A DNA stretch of 64,000 nt from Lachnospiraceae bacterium (GTDB lineage: Bacteria > Bacillota > Clostridia > Lachnospirales > Lachnospiraceae), in assembly GCA_017441295.1 (NCBI GenBank), contig JAFRYA010000004.1:96770-160769 (forward strand). Reading direction: 5' to 3'. Below are positions 18,270 to 27,541 of this stretch, piece after piece (the first letter of the stretch is position 1; every line of letters begins with the position of its first letter). The notes below the pieces were generated by a model. That model saw nothing but the letters and a program-made list of their open reading frames with translations, searched no databases and was not told the origin of the DNA. Made by a program: the position numbers and the translations under genes.

Positions 18270-19021
18270 TATAATTTCGTTCCGCACTCGCCGCAGAATT
18301 TCATTCCGGGCTCATTCTCAAATCCACAGTTCGGACATTTGCCGCTCTTAGTCATTGGTGAGCCGCACTCACCGCAGAACTTAAGGCCTAAAGCAACCTG
18401 TGCGCCGCAGTTCGGACAGCGCTGTGTGCCGAGCGGTGCTCCGCAGTTGTTGCAGAACTTGCCATTGCCTGCAGGCTTGCCGCACTGTGGGCAGATGGTG
18501 GTTCTGGTCTCTATCTTGCCCTGCCAAACGGTTGCAGTCTCAGCTGCCTCATCTATGTTGCGGCGCATTGCCTGATTACGCGCTTGGGCCACGTAGCTGG
18601 CCTCTCTTGGGGCGCAGTCTGTGCAGAGGCCTTCTTCTTCATTCCAGCAGTCCGCGCAGACCCATTTGTTGCAGGCCGGGCATTTTCTGAAATGCGGACG
18701 TACTTCGTCCTGTGCTTCGTCAAAAGCCGCCTCCTGCTCCCTGCGCCATTGCGGTGACTGGTCATTCAGACGGTCTCCCAAAATATCGCTGCCGCGCTGA
18801 AGGGCCCAGCCCAGATCACTGGCCTTGCCGCCAAACAGACTGCCTATTGATGAAGCCATCCTGCCGGCACGTTCAGATTTCTGTCTCTGACCGTAGGTAG
18901 TTGACTCCTTGAATGTGCTTTTGAAACCATTGCCGCAGCAGTCGCAGTAGAATTCGAACTGAAACCCTGCTTCTGTGGACAGGTCATTAAAGTTTCTGGT
19001 AAATGAGTGGAGCATATTCAC
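18269..19021 (-). CDS. Zinc-ribbon protein with three C-terminal zinc ribbons
   Basis: A 250-residue protein. A CxxC pair near residue 25 (FYCDCCGNGF) and two more pairs in the middle (CPACNKWVCADC, then CTDC) suggest treble-clef or ribbon sites. The C-terminus is a series of zinc ribbons: CPQCGKPAGNGKFCNNCG, CPNCGAQVALGLKFCGECG and CPNCGFENEPGMKFCGECG. Such strings are found in regulatory or membrane-associated scaffolding proteins of Bacillota with no fixed function. It lies between the DUF937 gene (18 bases upstream) and the unknown 305-residue gene, which overlaps by one base, so the three are one transcript. Confidence 0.8.
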   Translation of the reverse strand: MNMLHSFTRNFNDLSTEAGFQFEFYCDCCGNGFKSTFKESTTYGQRQKSERAGRMASSIGSLFGGKASDLGWALQRGSDILGDRLNDQSPQWRREQEAAFDEAQDEVRPHFRKCPACNKWVCADCWNEEEGLCTDCAPREASYVAQARNQAMRRNIDEAAETATVWQGKIETRTTICPQCGKPAGNGKFCNNCGAPLGTQRCPNCGAQVALGLKFCGECGSPMTKSGKCPNCGFENEPGMKFCGECGTKL

Positions 19022-19039
19022 ACCTCCTGTATATTAAAA

Positions 19040-19597
19040 CTATTTAAAAAGGCCGCCCAGAATATCTCCTATGTCTAATCCATCGTTGTCTTTATCTGCG
19101 CCGCCTCCGAAGAGTGATCCGACGATATTGCCCAGGTCAAGTCCGCCCTGCGCATTAGCCTGTGCAGTCTGAGCAGTCTTAGCCTGGCTGGTTGCCTGCT
19201 TGCCCATAAGGGTCATGAGCAGAGGAGCTGCTGCTGACAGAACGTTTGAAATGTTAGCAGTTGAAACACCGCTCTTCTGGGAAATGTTCTGCGCTGTCTG
19301 TGCAGCCTGTTTCTGTCCAAGCAGATGGTTAACGATCTTCTGTCCGTCTGCCATATCAACTCCGCCGAAGAATGACATAATGTCATCAGAATTGTCCTTG
19401 CTGTGTGCAGCCAGAGCATTGGCGAAGCCTGCGGCGGTATCCTTGTTGGTAGCCTGCTGCTGCGCGCCGTTTAAGAGCTGCGGCAGAGCAGATGACAGAA
19501 TATTGGAAACATCGGTCTGTGATGTTCCTGTAAGTGAACTCAGCTGATTAACGCTGTCGTTGCTTGTAAGTGTTTTAAGAATTGATGATAAATCCAT
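19040..19597 (-). CDS. DUF937 domain protein
   Basis: A 185-residue protein with an N-terminal DUF937 region (LTSNDSVNQLSSLTGTSQTDVSNILSSALPQLLNG...) repeated near residues 95-125 (QKSGVSTANISNVLSAAAPLLMTLMG), and a Gly/Asp-rich tail (GGLDLGNIVGSLFGGGADKDNDGLDIGDILGGLF). The family is related to the YidB group; its function is unknown. The start at 19597 is favoured over 19612 because GGAGG stands just before it. It is the first gene of the three-gene minus-strand group. Confidence 0.85.
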   Translation of the reverse strand: MDLSSILKTLTSNDSVNQLSSLTGTSQTDVSNILSSALPQLLNGAQQQATNKDTAAGFANALAAHSKDNSDDIMSFFGGVDMADGQKIVNHLLGQKQAAQTAQNISQKSGVSTANISNVLSAAAPLLMTLMGKQATSQAKTAQTAQANAQGGLDLGNIVGSLFGGGADKDNDGLDIGDILGGLFK

Positions 19598-19668
19598 ACC
19601 TACCTCCTTCAATAGAAATACATATTCTATAATGTCATTTTAATTAACAGAATGTACTGTGTCAATGG

Positions 19669-19697
19669 ATGACATCCAGTCACTTTTCAGTTATAAT
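19669..19697 (+). promoter_or_regulatory. Promoter for the Pr6Pr-like gene, probably leaderless
   Basis: ATGACA at 19669-19674 (5 of 6 to TTGACA) and a perfect TATAAT at 19692-19697 are 17 bases apart. The ATG follows 7 bases after the -10 element, where transcription normally starts, so the mRNA is expected to have no leader. Confidence 0.7.
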
Positions 19698-19704
19698 GTT
19701 CAGC

Positions 19705-20376
19705 ATGAAAAAATTAAAAGTATCCGTTGTTATCAACATCATAATCTTTGTTCTGATGGCGGTCGGCACCGTCTTCATGTTTACCGGTTTTAAGTTCACG
19801 CACGGCCAGGGAGTCCCTCTGGAGGCGACTAAGCTTGAAATGCTTAAGTTCTTTACAGTTGACTCCAATATATTTGCAGGCCTCGTCTCTTTAGTCATGG
19901 CGGTCAAAGAGATAACTGTTATCAAATGGAGGTCTCCAGCGCTGTCCAAAGCTATGTACATATGGAAATATATTGCTACCATAGCAGTGTCGCTGACATT
20001 CCTGATCGTATTCGGCTACTTCTGGCTGGTGCTCAGAATCCCTATTCTGGCGATGCTGCAGAACAGCAATCTCTTCTTCCACCTCGTGATACCGGTACTG
20101 TGCATCTTTTCATTTGTCTTTCTGGAAAGGTCCGGAAAGATCAGATTCCGCCACACCTGGATCGGACTCGTGCCAACATTTATCTATGCGGTATTCTACG
20201 CGATAGTGGCCTTCACCCATATGGAAGGCGGCGTCACTCCTGCCAGATATGACTGGTACGGCTTTACCAAGGCCGGCATCGGACCTGCCATAGCTGTTAT
20301 CCCGGGAATGCTGATAATCACTTATATTATCTGCGTTCTGCTGTGGGCAGCAAATAGAACCTGGCGTTCAAAATAA
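19705..20376 (+). CDS. Pr6Pr-like integral membrane protein
   Basis: A 223-residue protein with about six membrane segments. The pattern FFTVDSNIFAGLVSLVMAV, HLVIPVLCIFSFVFLE and YDWYGF matches the Pr6Pr membrane family as I remember it; its function is unknown. ATG 19705 was chosen because the hydrophobic N-terminus (MKKLKVSVVINIII) starts there and a strong promoter ends 7 bases before it. No Shine-Dalgarno sequence is present. The gene stands alone and ends at a strong shared terminator. Confidence 0.78.
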   Translation: MKKLKVSVVINIIIFVLMAVGTVFMFTGFKFTHGQGVPLEATKLEMLKFFTVDSNIFAGLVSLVMAVKEITVIKWRSPALSKAMYIWKYIATIAVSLTFLIVFGYFWLVLRIPILAMLQNSNLFFHLVIPVLCIFSFVFLERSGKIRFRHTWIGLVPTFIYAVFYAIVAFTHMEGGVTPARYDWYGFTKAGIGPAIAVIPGMLIITYIICVLLWAANRTWRSK

Positions 20377-20393
20377 ACTCATATTCAAATAAA

Positions 20394-20428
20394 AAACAAG
20401 TCTGCGGCTATTAACCGCAGACTTGTTT
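20394..20428. terminator. Bidirectional terminator between convergent genes
   Basis: A 14-bp stem AAACAAGTCTGCGG / CCGCAGACTTGTTT with a 7-nt loop, A-run before and T-rich stretch after, between the Pr6Pr-like and surface-protein genes. Confidence 0.9.
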
Positions 20429-20448
20429 ATTTATGTTTTTATTTGTAA

Positions 20449-23400
20449 TTATCTGGTAGTCTTTTTCCTGCGAAATGCGAACAGGCCGGCGATCATTCCC
20501 AGTCCTGAACCGATGCAGAGCAGCAGCCAGTGCATATAACCCGGGTCGCTGGTATCCGGCACATCCGGGTTCTTGTAGGTATTTGTGAACTCGATCTTCT
20601 CCGGTGATACCTTTGCTTCCAGTGAGCCATTGCCATCGTCTGTTACTTCGATGGTAACAGTCTTCTTGCTGGTGTCGTAGGTGTAGCCCTTGACATTGCC
20701 CTTTGTCTCCTGAACAGTGTATTCATATGTGCCAGGCTCTGTGAAGGAAAGTGTGAAGAGCGCGCTGCCCTTGCCGTCCTTGGTGGTAATGGCTGCCTTG
20801 AGCGGCTCTGCCAGGTCCTTGCCGGTCAGGGTGAATTCAAATGTGCTGTCTGCGCCTTTTACAAAGCCTTTTACAGTCTTGAAGATATCAATCTGTACCT
20901 CAACAGGCTCAGCTTTATAAGTATTAGTGATTGACAGCGCATCTCCTCCGTCATATGCAACTTCAGCAGTGAGAGCGTTGGTATCATCGGCTGATACTGT
21001 AATAGTAACCTTATGGGCCTTTTCATCATATGTAACGCCGCCGGCGTTGCCCTTTTCCTCAGTGACCGTATATTCGTATGTACCGACTTCAGTGAATTCA
21101 ATCTCGCCAAAGTTAACGGTCTTGGCTGCGCTGGTGGCTGTTCCGCTGGTCTTCTCCGGCATCGGAGCATCTCCAACAGGTGCAAGGTTGAATACGAATG
21201 CGTCTCCGTCAGCCCACTCACGGCCTTCAAGTGCCTTGGTAACCTCAATCTCAGCTGTTACAGGTGAGAAGGTATTAGTGATTGTCAGGGACTCTTCTCC
21301 GTCATATGTTACCTCAGCAACAAGTTCGTTATTGTCATCCGTAGTTACGTTTACAACAACTTTGTGCTCAGCAGTGTCATATGCAACGCCCGGAATATTA
21401 CCGGTTTCCTCAGTGATAATATATTCAAATGCGCCGGTCTCGGTGAACTCAATCTCGCCAAATGTTGCTGTCTGAGCATCCTTGGTTACGGTAGCTGAAG
21501 TCTCTTCAGGTGTCGGAGCTTCGCCGGTTGCTTCAATGCTGAATGTGAACTCATCATCATCCTTCCACTCACGGCCTTCAAGTGCCTTGGTAACTTCGAT
21601 CTCTGCTGTTACAGGGGTGAAGGTGTTAGTGATTTCCAGAGTTTCCTCGCCGTCATAGGTAACGGTCGCCTCCAGGGCGTTCGTATCTTCGTTCACTGTA
21701 ACTTCTACGGTTACGGTGTACTCATCTGTGTCATATGTTACGCCGGCAATTGTTCCGGTGGTTTCTTTGATGATGTATGTATAAGTACCTACTTCACTGA
21801 ACTCGATATCGCCGAAGCTTACAGTCTTGGCTGCGCTGGTGGCTGTTCCGGTTGTAGTATCTGGTTCAGGAGCGCCATCGACTGCAGCCAGTGTGAATGC
21901 GAACTCATCTGTGTCTTTCCAGTCACGGCCTTCGAGCACCTTGGTTACTTCGATTTCTGCCTTAACAGGTTCGAATGTGTTGGTAACGACCAGCTCTTTG
22001 TCATTGTCATAAAGAACTATGGCGGTCAGCTTATTTGTCTGTACATTCTGCTTAACCTCAACAACAACTTCATGATCTGTTGTATCGTATGTCACGCCCG
22101 GAATTGTGCCCGGTTCTTCTTTGATCGTGTATGTGTATCTGCCCGGAGCATCAAATGCGATTGAACCAAAGCTTACAGTCTTGGCTGCACTGGTGGCTGT
22201 TCCTGTCGTGATTTCCGGTTCAGGTGCGCTGCCAACCGGTGTCAGTGTGAATGTAAACTCATCTGTATCTTTCCAATCGCGGCCTGTTAAAGCCTTTGTT
22301 ACCTCAATTTCTGCCTCTGTGGCATTAAATGTGTTGGTAATCTCCAGTTTGTCTTCGCCATCATATTTAACTGTAGCGACCAGTGCATTGCTGTCCTCAG
22401 CCACGGATACGGTTATTATAACTGTGTGTTCTGATGTGTCGTATGTAACGCCCGGCAGTCCTCCGCCTGTCTCTTTGATGGTGTATTGGTATTCGCCTAC
22501 AGCATCAAAAGTGATCGTGCCGAAGCTAACTGTTTTGGCAGAGCTGGTTGCTGTTCCGGTTGTGGTATCCGGTTCAGGCGCGCCATCTACCGGACTCAGT
22601 GTGAATGTGAACTCGTCTGTGTCTTTCCAATCGCGGCCCTCAAGTACCTTGGTAACTGTGATTTCTTCCTCAACAGGAGTAAATGTATTTTTAATCTCCA
22701 GCTTGTCAGCGTCGCCGTATGAAACGGAAGCGGACAGAGCGTTGGTATCAGGATCCTGTGTTACGGTAACGGTAACTGTGTGAGGATCAGTATCATATGT
22801 AATGCCAGGGATATCTCCGGCTGTTTCTGTAACTGTATATGTGTATGTGCCCGGCTCGGTAAATTCAATCGGTCCGAATGTTACCGTCTGAGCTGTGCTT
22901 GTTGCAGTTCCGGTTTTGATTTCCGGCAGCGGAGCGTCTTCAGAAGCAAGTGTGAACACAAATGCATCTGTATCCTGCCAATCGCGGCCTTCAAGCACCT
23001 TGGTAACTTCAATGCTTTCTTCGGTTGGCTCGAAAGTATTCGTAATGGTCAGACTGGATTTGCCGTCATAGCTTACTGTTGCTGTAAAACCATCTCCGGC
23101 ATCGTTCATAGTGACGGTAACCGTAACATTATATGAAGCTGTATCATAGGTCATGCCCGGAAGATTTCCGGCTGTCTCTGTGATCGTATAGGTGTATGTG
23201 CCCTCTTCTTCAAATTTGATCTGCTCAAAAATTGCTGTAGGGGATGAAGCTGTAGCAGTCGCTGTAGCAGAATTCTCCGGCATTGGAGCGTTTTCGCTGA
23301 CAGGTGCAAGTGTAAATGTGAATTCGTCGCCTTCCTTAAAGTCGCGGCCGTCAATGGCCTTGGTTACTTCCAGCGCAACTTTGGTATTGAGGTGTTCATA

Positions 23401-24177
23401 TTCGTTGGTTATCTCGATGTCAGCTGCTTCCGCTACTTTATATGTACCGGTTACAACGTGATTCCAGAAATTTTCCTTAGGGAAAGTAACCTCACGGTTA
23501 TCTTCGTCATAAGTTACGAGTGCGTCATCGATATAGAAATCTCCACCGGTTTCTGCATGATCCTCGATACTGAAGAAATAAACCGGCTGAAGCCATTGGC
23601 CGTGCTGAAACTCTTCCCTCAAAATAGGAAGAAGGTCTTCGATAACAGACTGCCTTTCAGCGGCGCTAAGATGTTTTTCCGTAAGGAAGAAAACGCCCTT
23701 TCCTTCATGACCTGTCAGATTGCCTGCAAAGAACTCATCTTCGATAACAGGCCAGGTTCTATGGCTGTTTTCGTTATATTCTTCAAGGCCAGTATATGTA
23801 ATGGTCGCAGCATCCACTGTTACTGTTCCTGTTCCGGTTGTCGAAACAAGCTTGTAATTAGGTACAGCGGTATTGGCCTCGGTAACGGTATATTCGCCCG
23901 TTCCGACATCTATGATGCGCCATCTCCATACAAGTCCGTCATCACTTATTTCAGCATCGGTTTTGGTCAATGTTTTGGTCACCCCGTTGCCTGTAACGGT
24001 AATGCTGAAGTTTGACGGAATATCTTCAGGTGCAATTCCTGAAAATGTCTTCTGAACGTCGATGTAAAGCGTGTCCGCGTCATCATCAAACGCACCAAAA
24101 GAAATGGTCGGCAATGCAGCTAAAAGCAGCATGAAGCCGATCAGTAATGCGGTAAATCTTTTAAGTTTTGCTTTCAT
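20449..24177 (-). CDS. Large surface protein with eight pilin-type isopeptide (Spy0128/FctA-like) domains
   Basis: A 1242-residue secreted protein. The signal peptide is residues 1 to about 29. Residues about 30-265 form a unique N-terminal region. From about residue 270, seven repeats of 116-119 residues follow, plus a divergent eighth (about 1090-1205). Each repeat begins EVTK.L.GR.(W/F), has a central Y.YT(I/V).E and ends (I/V)TNTF. In Spy0128-type domains the Lys, Glu and Asn in these positions form a self-made Lys-Asn isopeptide bond; all three are kept in every repeat, beginning with Lys273. The C-terminus is VPDTSD, a hydrophobic helix and RRKK, so it looks like a sortase signal without the usual LPxTG. 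No sortase gene is in the window. SD AAAGGGG precedes ATG 24177. It probably forms a rigid surface stalk or adhesin. Confidence 0.9.
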   Translation of the reverse strand: MKAKLKRFTALLIGFMLLLAALPTISFGAFDDDADTLYIDVQKTFSGIAPEDIPSNFSITVTGNGVTKTLTKTDAEISDDGLVWRWRIIDVGTGEYTVTEANTAVPNYKLVSTTGTGTVTVDAATITYTGLEEYNENSHRTWPVIEDEFFAGNLTGHEGKGVFFLTEKHLSAAERQSVIEDLLPILREEFQHGQWLQPVYFFSIEDHAETGGDFYIDDALVTYDEDNREVTFPKENFWNHVVTGTYKVAEAADIEITNEYEHLNTKVALEVTKAIDGRDFKEGDEFTFTLAPVSENAPMPENSATATATASSPTAIFEQIKFEEEGTYTYTITETAGNLPGMTYDTASYNVTVTVTMNDAGDGFTATVSYDGKSSLTITNTFEPTEESIEVTKVLEGRDWQDTDAFVFTLASEDAPLPEIKTGTATSTAQTVTFGPIEFTEPGTYTYTVTETAGDIPGITYDTDPHTVTVTVTQDPDTNALSASVSYGDADKLEIKNTFTPVEEEITVTKVLEGRDWKDTDEFTFTLSPVDGAPEPDTTTGTATSSAKTVSFGTITFDAVGEYQYTIKETGGGLPGVTYDTSEHTVIITVSVAEDSNALVATVKYDGEDKLEITNTFNATEAEIEVTKALTGRDWKDTDEFTFTLTPVGSAPEPEITTGTATSAAKTVSFGSIAFDAPGRYTYTIKEEPGTIPGVTYDTTDHEVVVEVKQNVQTNKLTAIVLYDNDKELVVTNTFEPVKAEIEVTKVLEGRDWKDTDEFAFTLAAVDGAPEPDTTTGTATSAAKTVSFGDIEFSEVGTYTYIIKETTGTIAGVTYDTDEYTVTVEVTVNEDTNALEATVTYDGEETLEITNTFTPVTAEIEVTKALEGREWKDDDEFTFSIEATGEAPTPEETSATVTKDAQTATFGEIEFTETGAFEYIITEETGNIPGVAYDTAEHKVVVNVTTDDNNELVAEVTYDGEESLTITNTFSPVTAEIEVTKALEGREWADGDAFVFNLAPVGDAPMPEKTSGTATSAAKTVNFGEIEFTEVGTYEYTVTEEKGNAGGVTYDEKAHKVTITVSADDTNALTAEVAYDGGDALSITNTYKAEPVEVQIDIFKTVKGFVKGADSTFEFTLTGKDLAEPLKAAITTKDGKGSALFTLSFTEPGTYEYTVQETKGNVKGYTYDTSKKTVTIEVTDDGNGSLEAKVSPEKIEFTNTYKNPDVPDTSDPGYMHWLLLCIGSGLGMIAGLFAFRRKKTTR
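20900..23365 (-). repeat. About 350-bp tandem coding repeats in the surface-protein gene
   Basis: The isopeptide domains are also visible as direct DNA repeats with a period near 350 bases. Strings such as AAGCTTACAGTCTTGGCTGC and variants recur at regular intervals (21817, 22167 and others). Such repeats can change in number by recombination and are hard to assemble from short reads. Confidence 0.8.
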
Positions 24178-24322
24178 AACTAATCCCCTTTAAAACATAG
24201 AACCCGGGGGGTAAATAACCCTGCAGAATTCTGTAACAAAATAAAACCGGTATTCCTCTGCTAGTTTAAATATAAGATAACATATTAATATATATAAGTC
24301 AATTTTATAGCGCTGCCGCTGC

Positions 24323-26119
24323 TTACATTTCAGCGAGTTTTTCGGCTTCGTCCACGATCTGTTCGAACTTGTGCAGAGCTTTGCGGAGCGGCTCAGCAGT
24401 GGTCAGGTCAACGCCTGCATGAGCAAGCTCGTCGAGTGGATATTTGCTGCCGCCCATTGAGAGGAATTCCAGATATCTCTTGACTGCCGGCTCACCCTCG
24501 GTGCGGATCATTTCTGAAATGGCCACAGATGAGCAATAGCTGGTCGCATACTTGTATACATAGAACGGGCGGTAGAAATGCGGGATTCTGGCCCACTCGT
24601 ACTGTGTATCATCATCCATTACCAGTTCCGGTCCGAAATAGTCTTCAATAAGCTTTCTGTAAACCTCGTTCAGCGCGCCTGCTGTCAGTGCCTCGCCGCG
24701 CTCAGCCATCTCGTGAGCCGTACGCTCGAACTCTGCGAACATCGTCTGGCGGTAAACGGTTCCTTTGAAGCCCTCCAGATACTGGTTCAGGTATTTGAGC
24801 CTTTCAGCCTGGTCCTTCTCCTGCTCCAGGAGCCTTTCAACCAGCAGGTTCTCATTTACTGTGGATGCAACCTCTGCAACGAATAATGTGTAATCCGCGT
24901 ACTGAGGCGGCTGAGTATGGATGGATCTCCATGTGTGCATTGAATGTCCCATCTCATGGGCAATGGTTGAAACGCTGTCCAGCGTGCCCGTAAAGTTGGT
25001 CAGGATGTAAGGCGCGGAATCATAGCAGCCTGCTGAGAACGCGCCGCCCCTCTTGCCCTTATTCGGATATACATCGATCCAGTTCTCTGCGAATGCCTTG
25101 CGCACGGTGTTGCAGTATTCTTCGCCAAGAGGGCTGACTGCCTCGAGCACCATTTTCTGTGCCTCTTCATATGTGTAATGTTTCTCGCTCGCAGCAACCA
25201 GCGGCGTATATAAATCATAGTAATGCAGCTCATCCAATTTGAGCATTTTCTTGCGCAGCGCAGCGTATCTGTACATGGCAGGGAGGAATTCACGAACAGT
25301 ATTTGTCAGATTGTCGTAAACCTGCTCCGGCACGTGCTCATCTGCCATCGACATCTGCCTCGAAGAAGTGTAATGGCGGGCTGCTGCTGTTGCGCATGCT
25401 CCCTTGACAGCTGCGCTGTATGTTTCGGCAAATGTGTTGATATGTCCCTTAAATCCGGCGTAGAAGCTGTGGAATGAGTTCTCCCTGAGCACACGGTCGG
25501 TACTGGTCTGCAGCAGGATGTAGTTGGAGCCGGTAACTTCCTGCTCATTTCCCTCGCCGTCTTTGACAGGCGCGAACGTCATGTCTGCGTCCATCAGACT
25601 TTCAGAAATCTGTCCGGGTGCCGCGAATACTTCGCCGAATCCTGCCAGCAAGGTCTCTGCTTCTTTTGAAAGAATGTGTGGTTTCTGCTCCAGCAGAACC
25701 TCGAGCGCATGCCTGAACTCAGCCAGCTTCGGGTCCTCTACTATGCTCTTCAATGTCTCCTCGTCCAATGAAAGAATTTCAGGCTCCGCGAAAGCCATAG
25801 CACTCTGTGCTGCTACATATTTTCCGTATACTCTTGAGAACATGCTCTGAGCGGCTTCCTGCCTGGTGTCCTCAGAATGTCTCAGCTGGGCATACTCAAA
25901 GAGAAATGAAATCTTGCGGCCGAATTCGGTCGCGTCTTTGTAATAAGCCAGAATATTATCCGCATTGTTCAGCTTTCCTGCGTAGGAAGCCACCTGACGG
26001 ATCTTCTCATCGATTGCGGCGAGATCTTTGTCAAAGGCCTCGTCATTTTCATACATTTTCTTCAGATCCCACATGAATGTGGGGTCCATGTCTTTTCTTT
26101 CCTGAAGTGGTGCTGCCAT
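24323..26119 (-). CDS. pepF: Oligoendopeptidase F (M3 zinc metallopeptidase)
   Basis: A cytoplasmic peptidase that cuts short peptides. The 598 residues fit the family. The zinc site HEMGH is at residues 388-392 and the third ligand Glu is in the following helix (VAEVASTVNENLL). The N-terminal DPTFMWDLKKMY and the segment FYRPFYVYKYATSYCSS near residue 530 are typical of PepF. It is encoded 27 bases after the MATE exporter gene on the same strand; there is no obvious functional link. Confidence 0.96.
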   Translation of the reverse strand: MAAPLQERKDMDPTFMWDLKKMYENDEAFDKDLAAIDEKIRQVASYAGKLNNADNILAYYKDATEFGRKISFLFEYAQLRHSEDTRQEAAQSMFSRVYGKYVAAQSAMAFAEPEILSLDEETLKSIVEDPKLAEFRHALEVLLEQKPHILSKEAETLLAGFGEVFAAPGQISESLMDADMTFAPVKDGEGNEQEVTGSNYILLQTSTDRVLRENSFHSFYAGFKGHINTFAETYSAAVKGACATAAARHYTSSRQMSMADEHVPEQVYDNLTNTVREFLPAMYRYAALRKKMLKLDELHYYDLYTPLVAASEKHYTYEEAQKMVLEAVSPLGEEYCNTVRKAFAENWIDVYPNKGKRGGAFSAGCYDSAPYILTNFTGTLDSVSTIAHEMGHSMHTWRSIHTQPPQYADYTLFVAEVASTVNENLLVERLLEQEKDQAERLKYLNQYLEGFKGTVYRQTMFAEFERTAHEMAERGEALTAGALNEVYRKLIEDYFGPELVMDDDTQYEWARIPHFYRPFYVYKYATSYCSSVAISEMIRTEGEPAVKRYLEFLSMGGSKYPLDELAHAGVDLTTAEPLRKALHKFEQIVDEAEKLAEM

Positions 26120-26146
26120 ATTATATCCTCTCTATCTTAACTATTT

Positions 26147-27541
26147 TTATGCATTTTCCGGTTTCTGCCTGCCTGACAGAACTCTTGATTTCTTCCATTT
26201 GCCTGAAAGAATGTATATAAGCGCGACCAGTCCGGACGCTATCGGCGCGCATACGTAAGCCCATGCGATGCCCATGAATCCCATACTGGTGTATGTCGTG
26301 AAAATCCATACCAGCGGGAATCGGATAATGATCGCGGATACGACCGCACAGAAGAACATGTAAAATGTGTGCCCTGATCCCGCGATAACTCCATACAGGC
26401 AGAACATCAGACTTTCGACGACTGAACCGATCAGCATTACCTGAAGGTACTCCGGCTTGAAATTGATAACGCCCGCGTCAGAGGTGAAGACTGAAAGCAT
26501 TCCCTCCGGGGTGATCATTGCGGCGGCAAAGAAGAGTCCTGCCCAGATCAGCGACAAAAGCATTGAAAAGAGCATTCCGCGGATGACTCTGGAGTACTGT
26601 TTCGCGGCTGAGTTCTGTGCGGTGAAGCTGATCATGCAGGCCTGGAATGCATGTGTGCCCGTGGTCGCAAACATTGTGACTTTCGTTGTGGCGCCTGCCA
26701 GCGCGCTGGCGAAAACTCCGTACTGGTTTACGAAGCCGTTTATCAGCAGGAACGACGTCTGCGTAATGAAGAACTGAAGTGCCTGCGGGAAACCGATCTT
26801 AATAACTATCTTCAGGCTCTCCGGATGGATCTTGAACGATTCGCGCTTAAAGTCAAACAGGTATGTTTTCTTCGCGTGGATCATACAAACGACCAGGCAC
26901 ACGAACTGCGAAAAGATGGTTGCTATCGCTGCTCCTGCGATGCCCATGTTCAAAGGTCCGACCAGAATCCAGTCCAGGACGACGTTCAGCAGGACGCTGA
27001 TGATTACGAAGATCATTACAGGCACCGGCCTTCCGAGGCCCCTGTAAGCACATGCGAATGCATTATATGTGTAGACAAACAGCGTTCCGGCCGCACAGAT
27101 ATACAGGTAGGTTACGGCGAATTCACGCGCTTCTTCAGGCGTTCCAAGTGCCAGCAGTATCGGCCGTCCAAAGATCAGCAGCACGGCTGTCATTACCAGC
27201 GCGAAGATGGTGAAGAACGTCAGCATGGAACCGATGATGCGGTTCAGATTGTCGGTTTTCCTCGCGCCTACAAGCTGGCCGATATAGATATTTCCGCCGT
27301 TTGTCAGGCCCATCGCGACGTTCAGGACAACCGTCACGACCATGCCGCCCATATTAGCAGCCGACATGCCCGCGGAGCCGATATAGTGGCCCACGATTGC
27401 CATGTCAGTAATGCTGTAGACGCTCTGGATGAGCATCATGATCAGCGTCGGAACGACAAATCCCAGGACTCTTTTCGGGATGCTGCCGACGGTCAGATCG
27501 ATCTTCTTAGTCTCCCTTTTTATTTCTGTTTTTTCTTCCAT
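26147..27541 (-). CDS. MATE family efflux transporter
   Basis: A 464-residue membrane protein with twelve predicted helices in two related halves. The N-terminal half begins GSIPKRVLGFVVPTLIMMLIQSVYSITDMAIVGHYIG, the usual MATE helix 1 region, and VGARKTDNLNRIIG follows. Members expel drugs or metabolites in exchange for Na+ or H+. The substrate cannot be read from the sequence. It is probably co-transcribed with pepF. Confidence 0.93.
   Translation of the reverse strand: MEEKTEIKRETKKIDLTVGSIPKRVLGFVVPTLIMMLIQSVYSITDMAIVGHYIGSAGMSAANMGGMVVTVVLNVAMGLTNGGNIYIGQLVGARKTDNLNRIIGSMLTFFTIFALVMTAVLLIFGRPILLALGTPEEAREFAVTYLYICAAGTLFVYTYNAFACAYRGLGRPVPVMIFVIISVLLNVVLDWILVGPLNMGIAGAAIATIFSQFVCLVVCMIHAKKTYLFDFKRESFKIHPESLKIVIKIGFPQALQFFITQTSFLLINGFVNQYGVFASALAGATTKVTMFATTGTHAFQACMISFTAQNSAAKQYSRVIRGMLFSMLLSLIWAGLFFAAAMITPEGMLSVFTSDAGVINFKPEYLQVMLIGSVVESLMFCLYGVIAGSGHTFYMFFCAVVSAIIIRFPLVWIFTTYTSMGFMGIAWAYVCAPIASGLVALIYILSGKWKKSRVLSGRQKPENA

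Noticed and set aside
20900..23365. Regular repeats that might suggest a CRISPR array
   Set aside because: The period is about 350 bases and the repeats are coding domains; no short repeat-spacer pattern is present anywhere in the window.
20717..23461. Series of plus-strand open frames rich in Ser/Val in the surface-protein gene
   Set aside because: They are the antisense of the repeated isopeptide domains and repeat with the same period; no start signals of their own.
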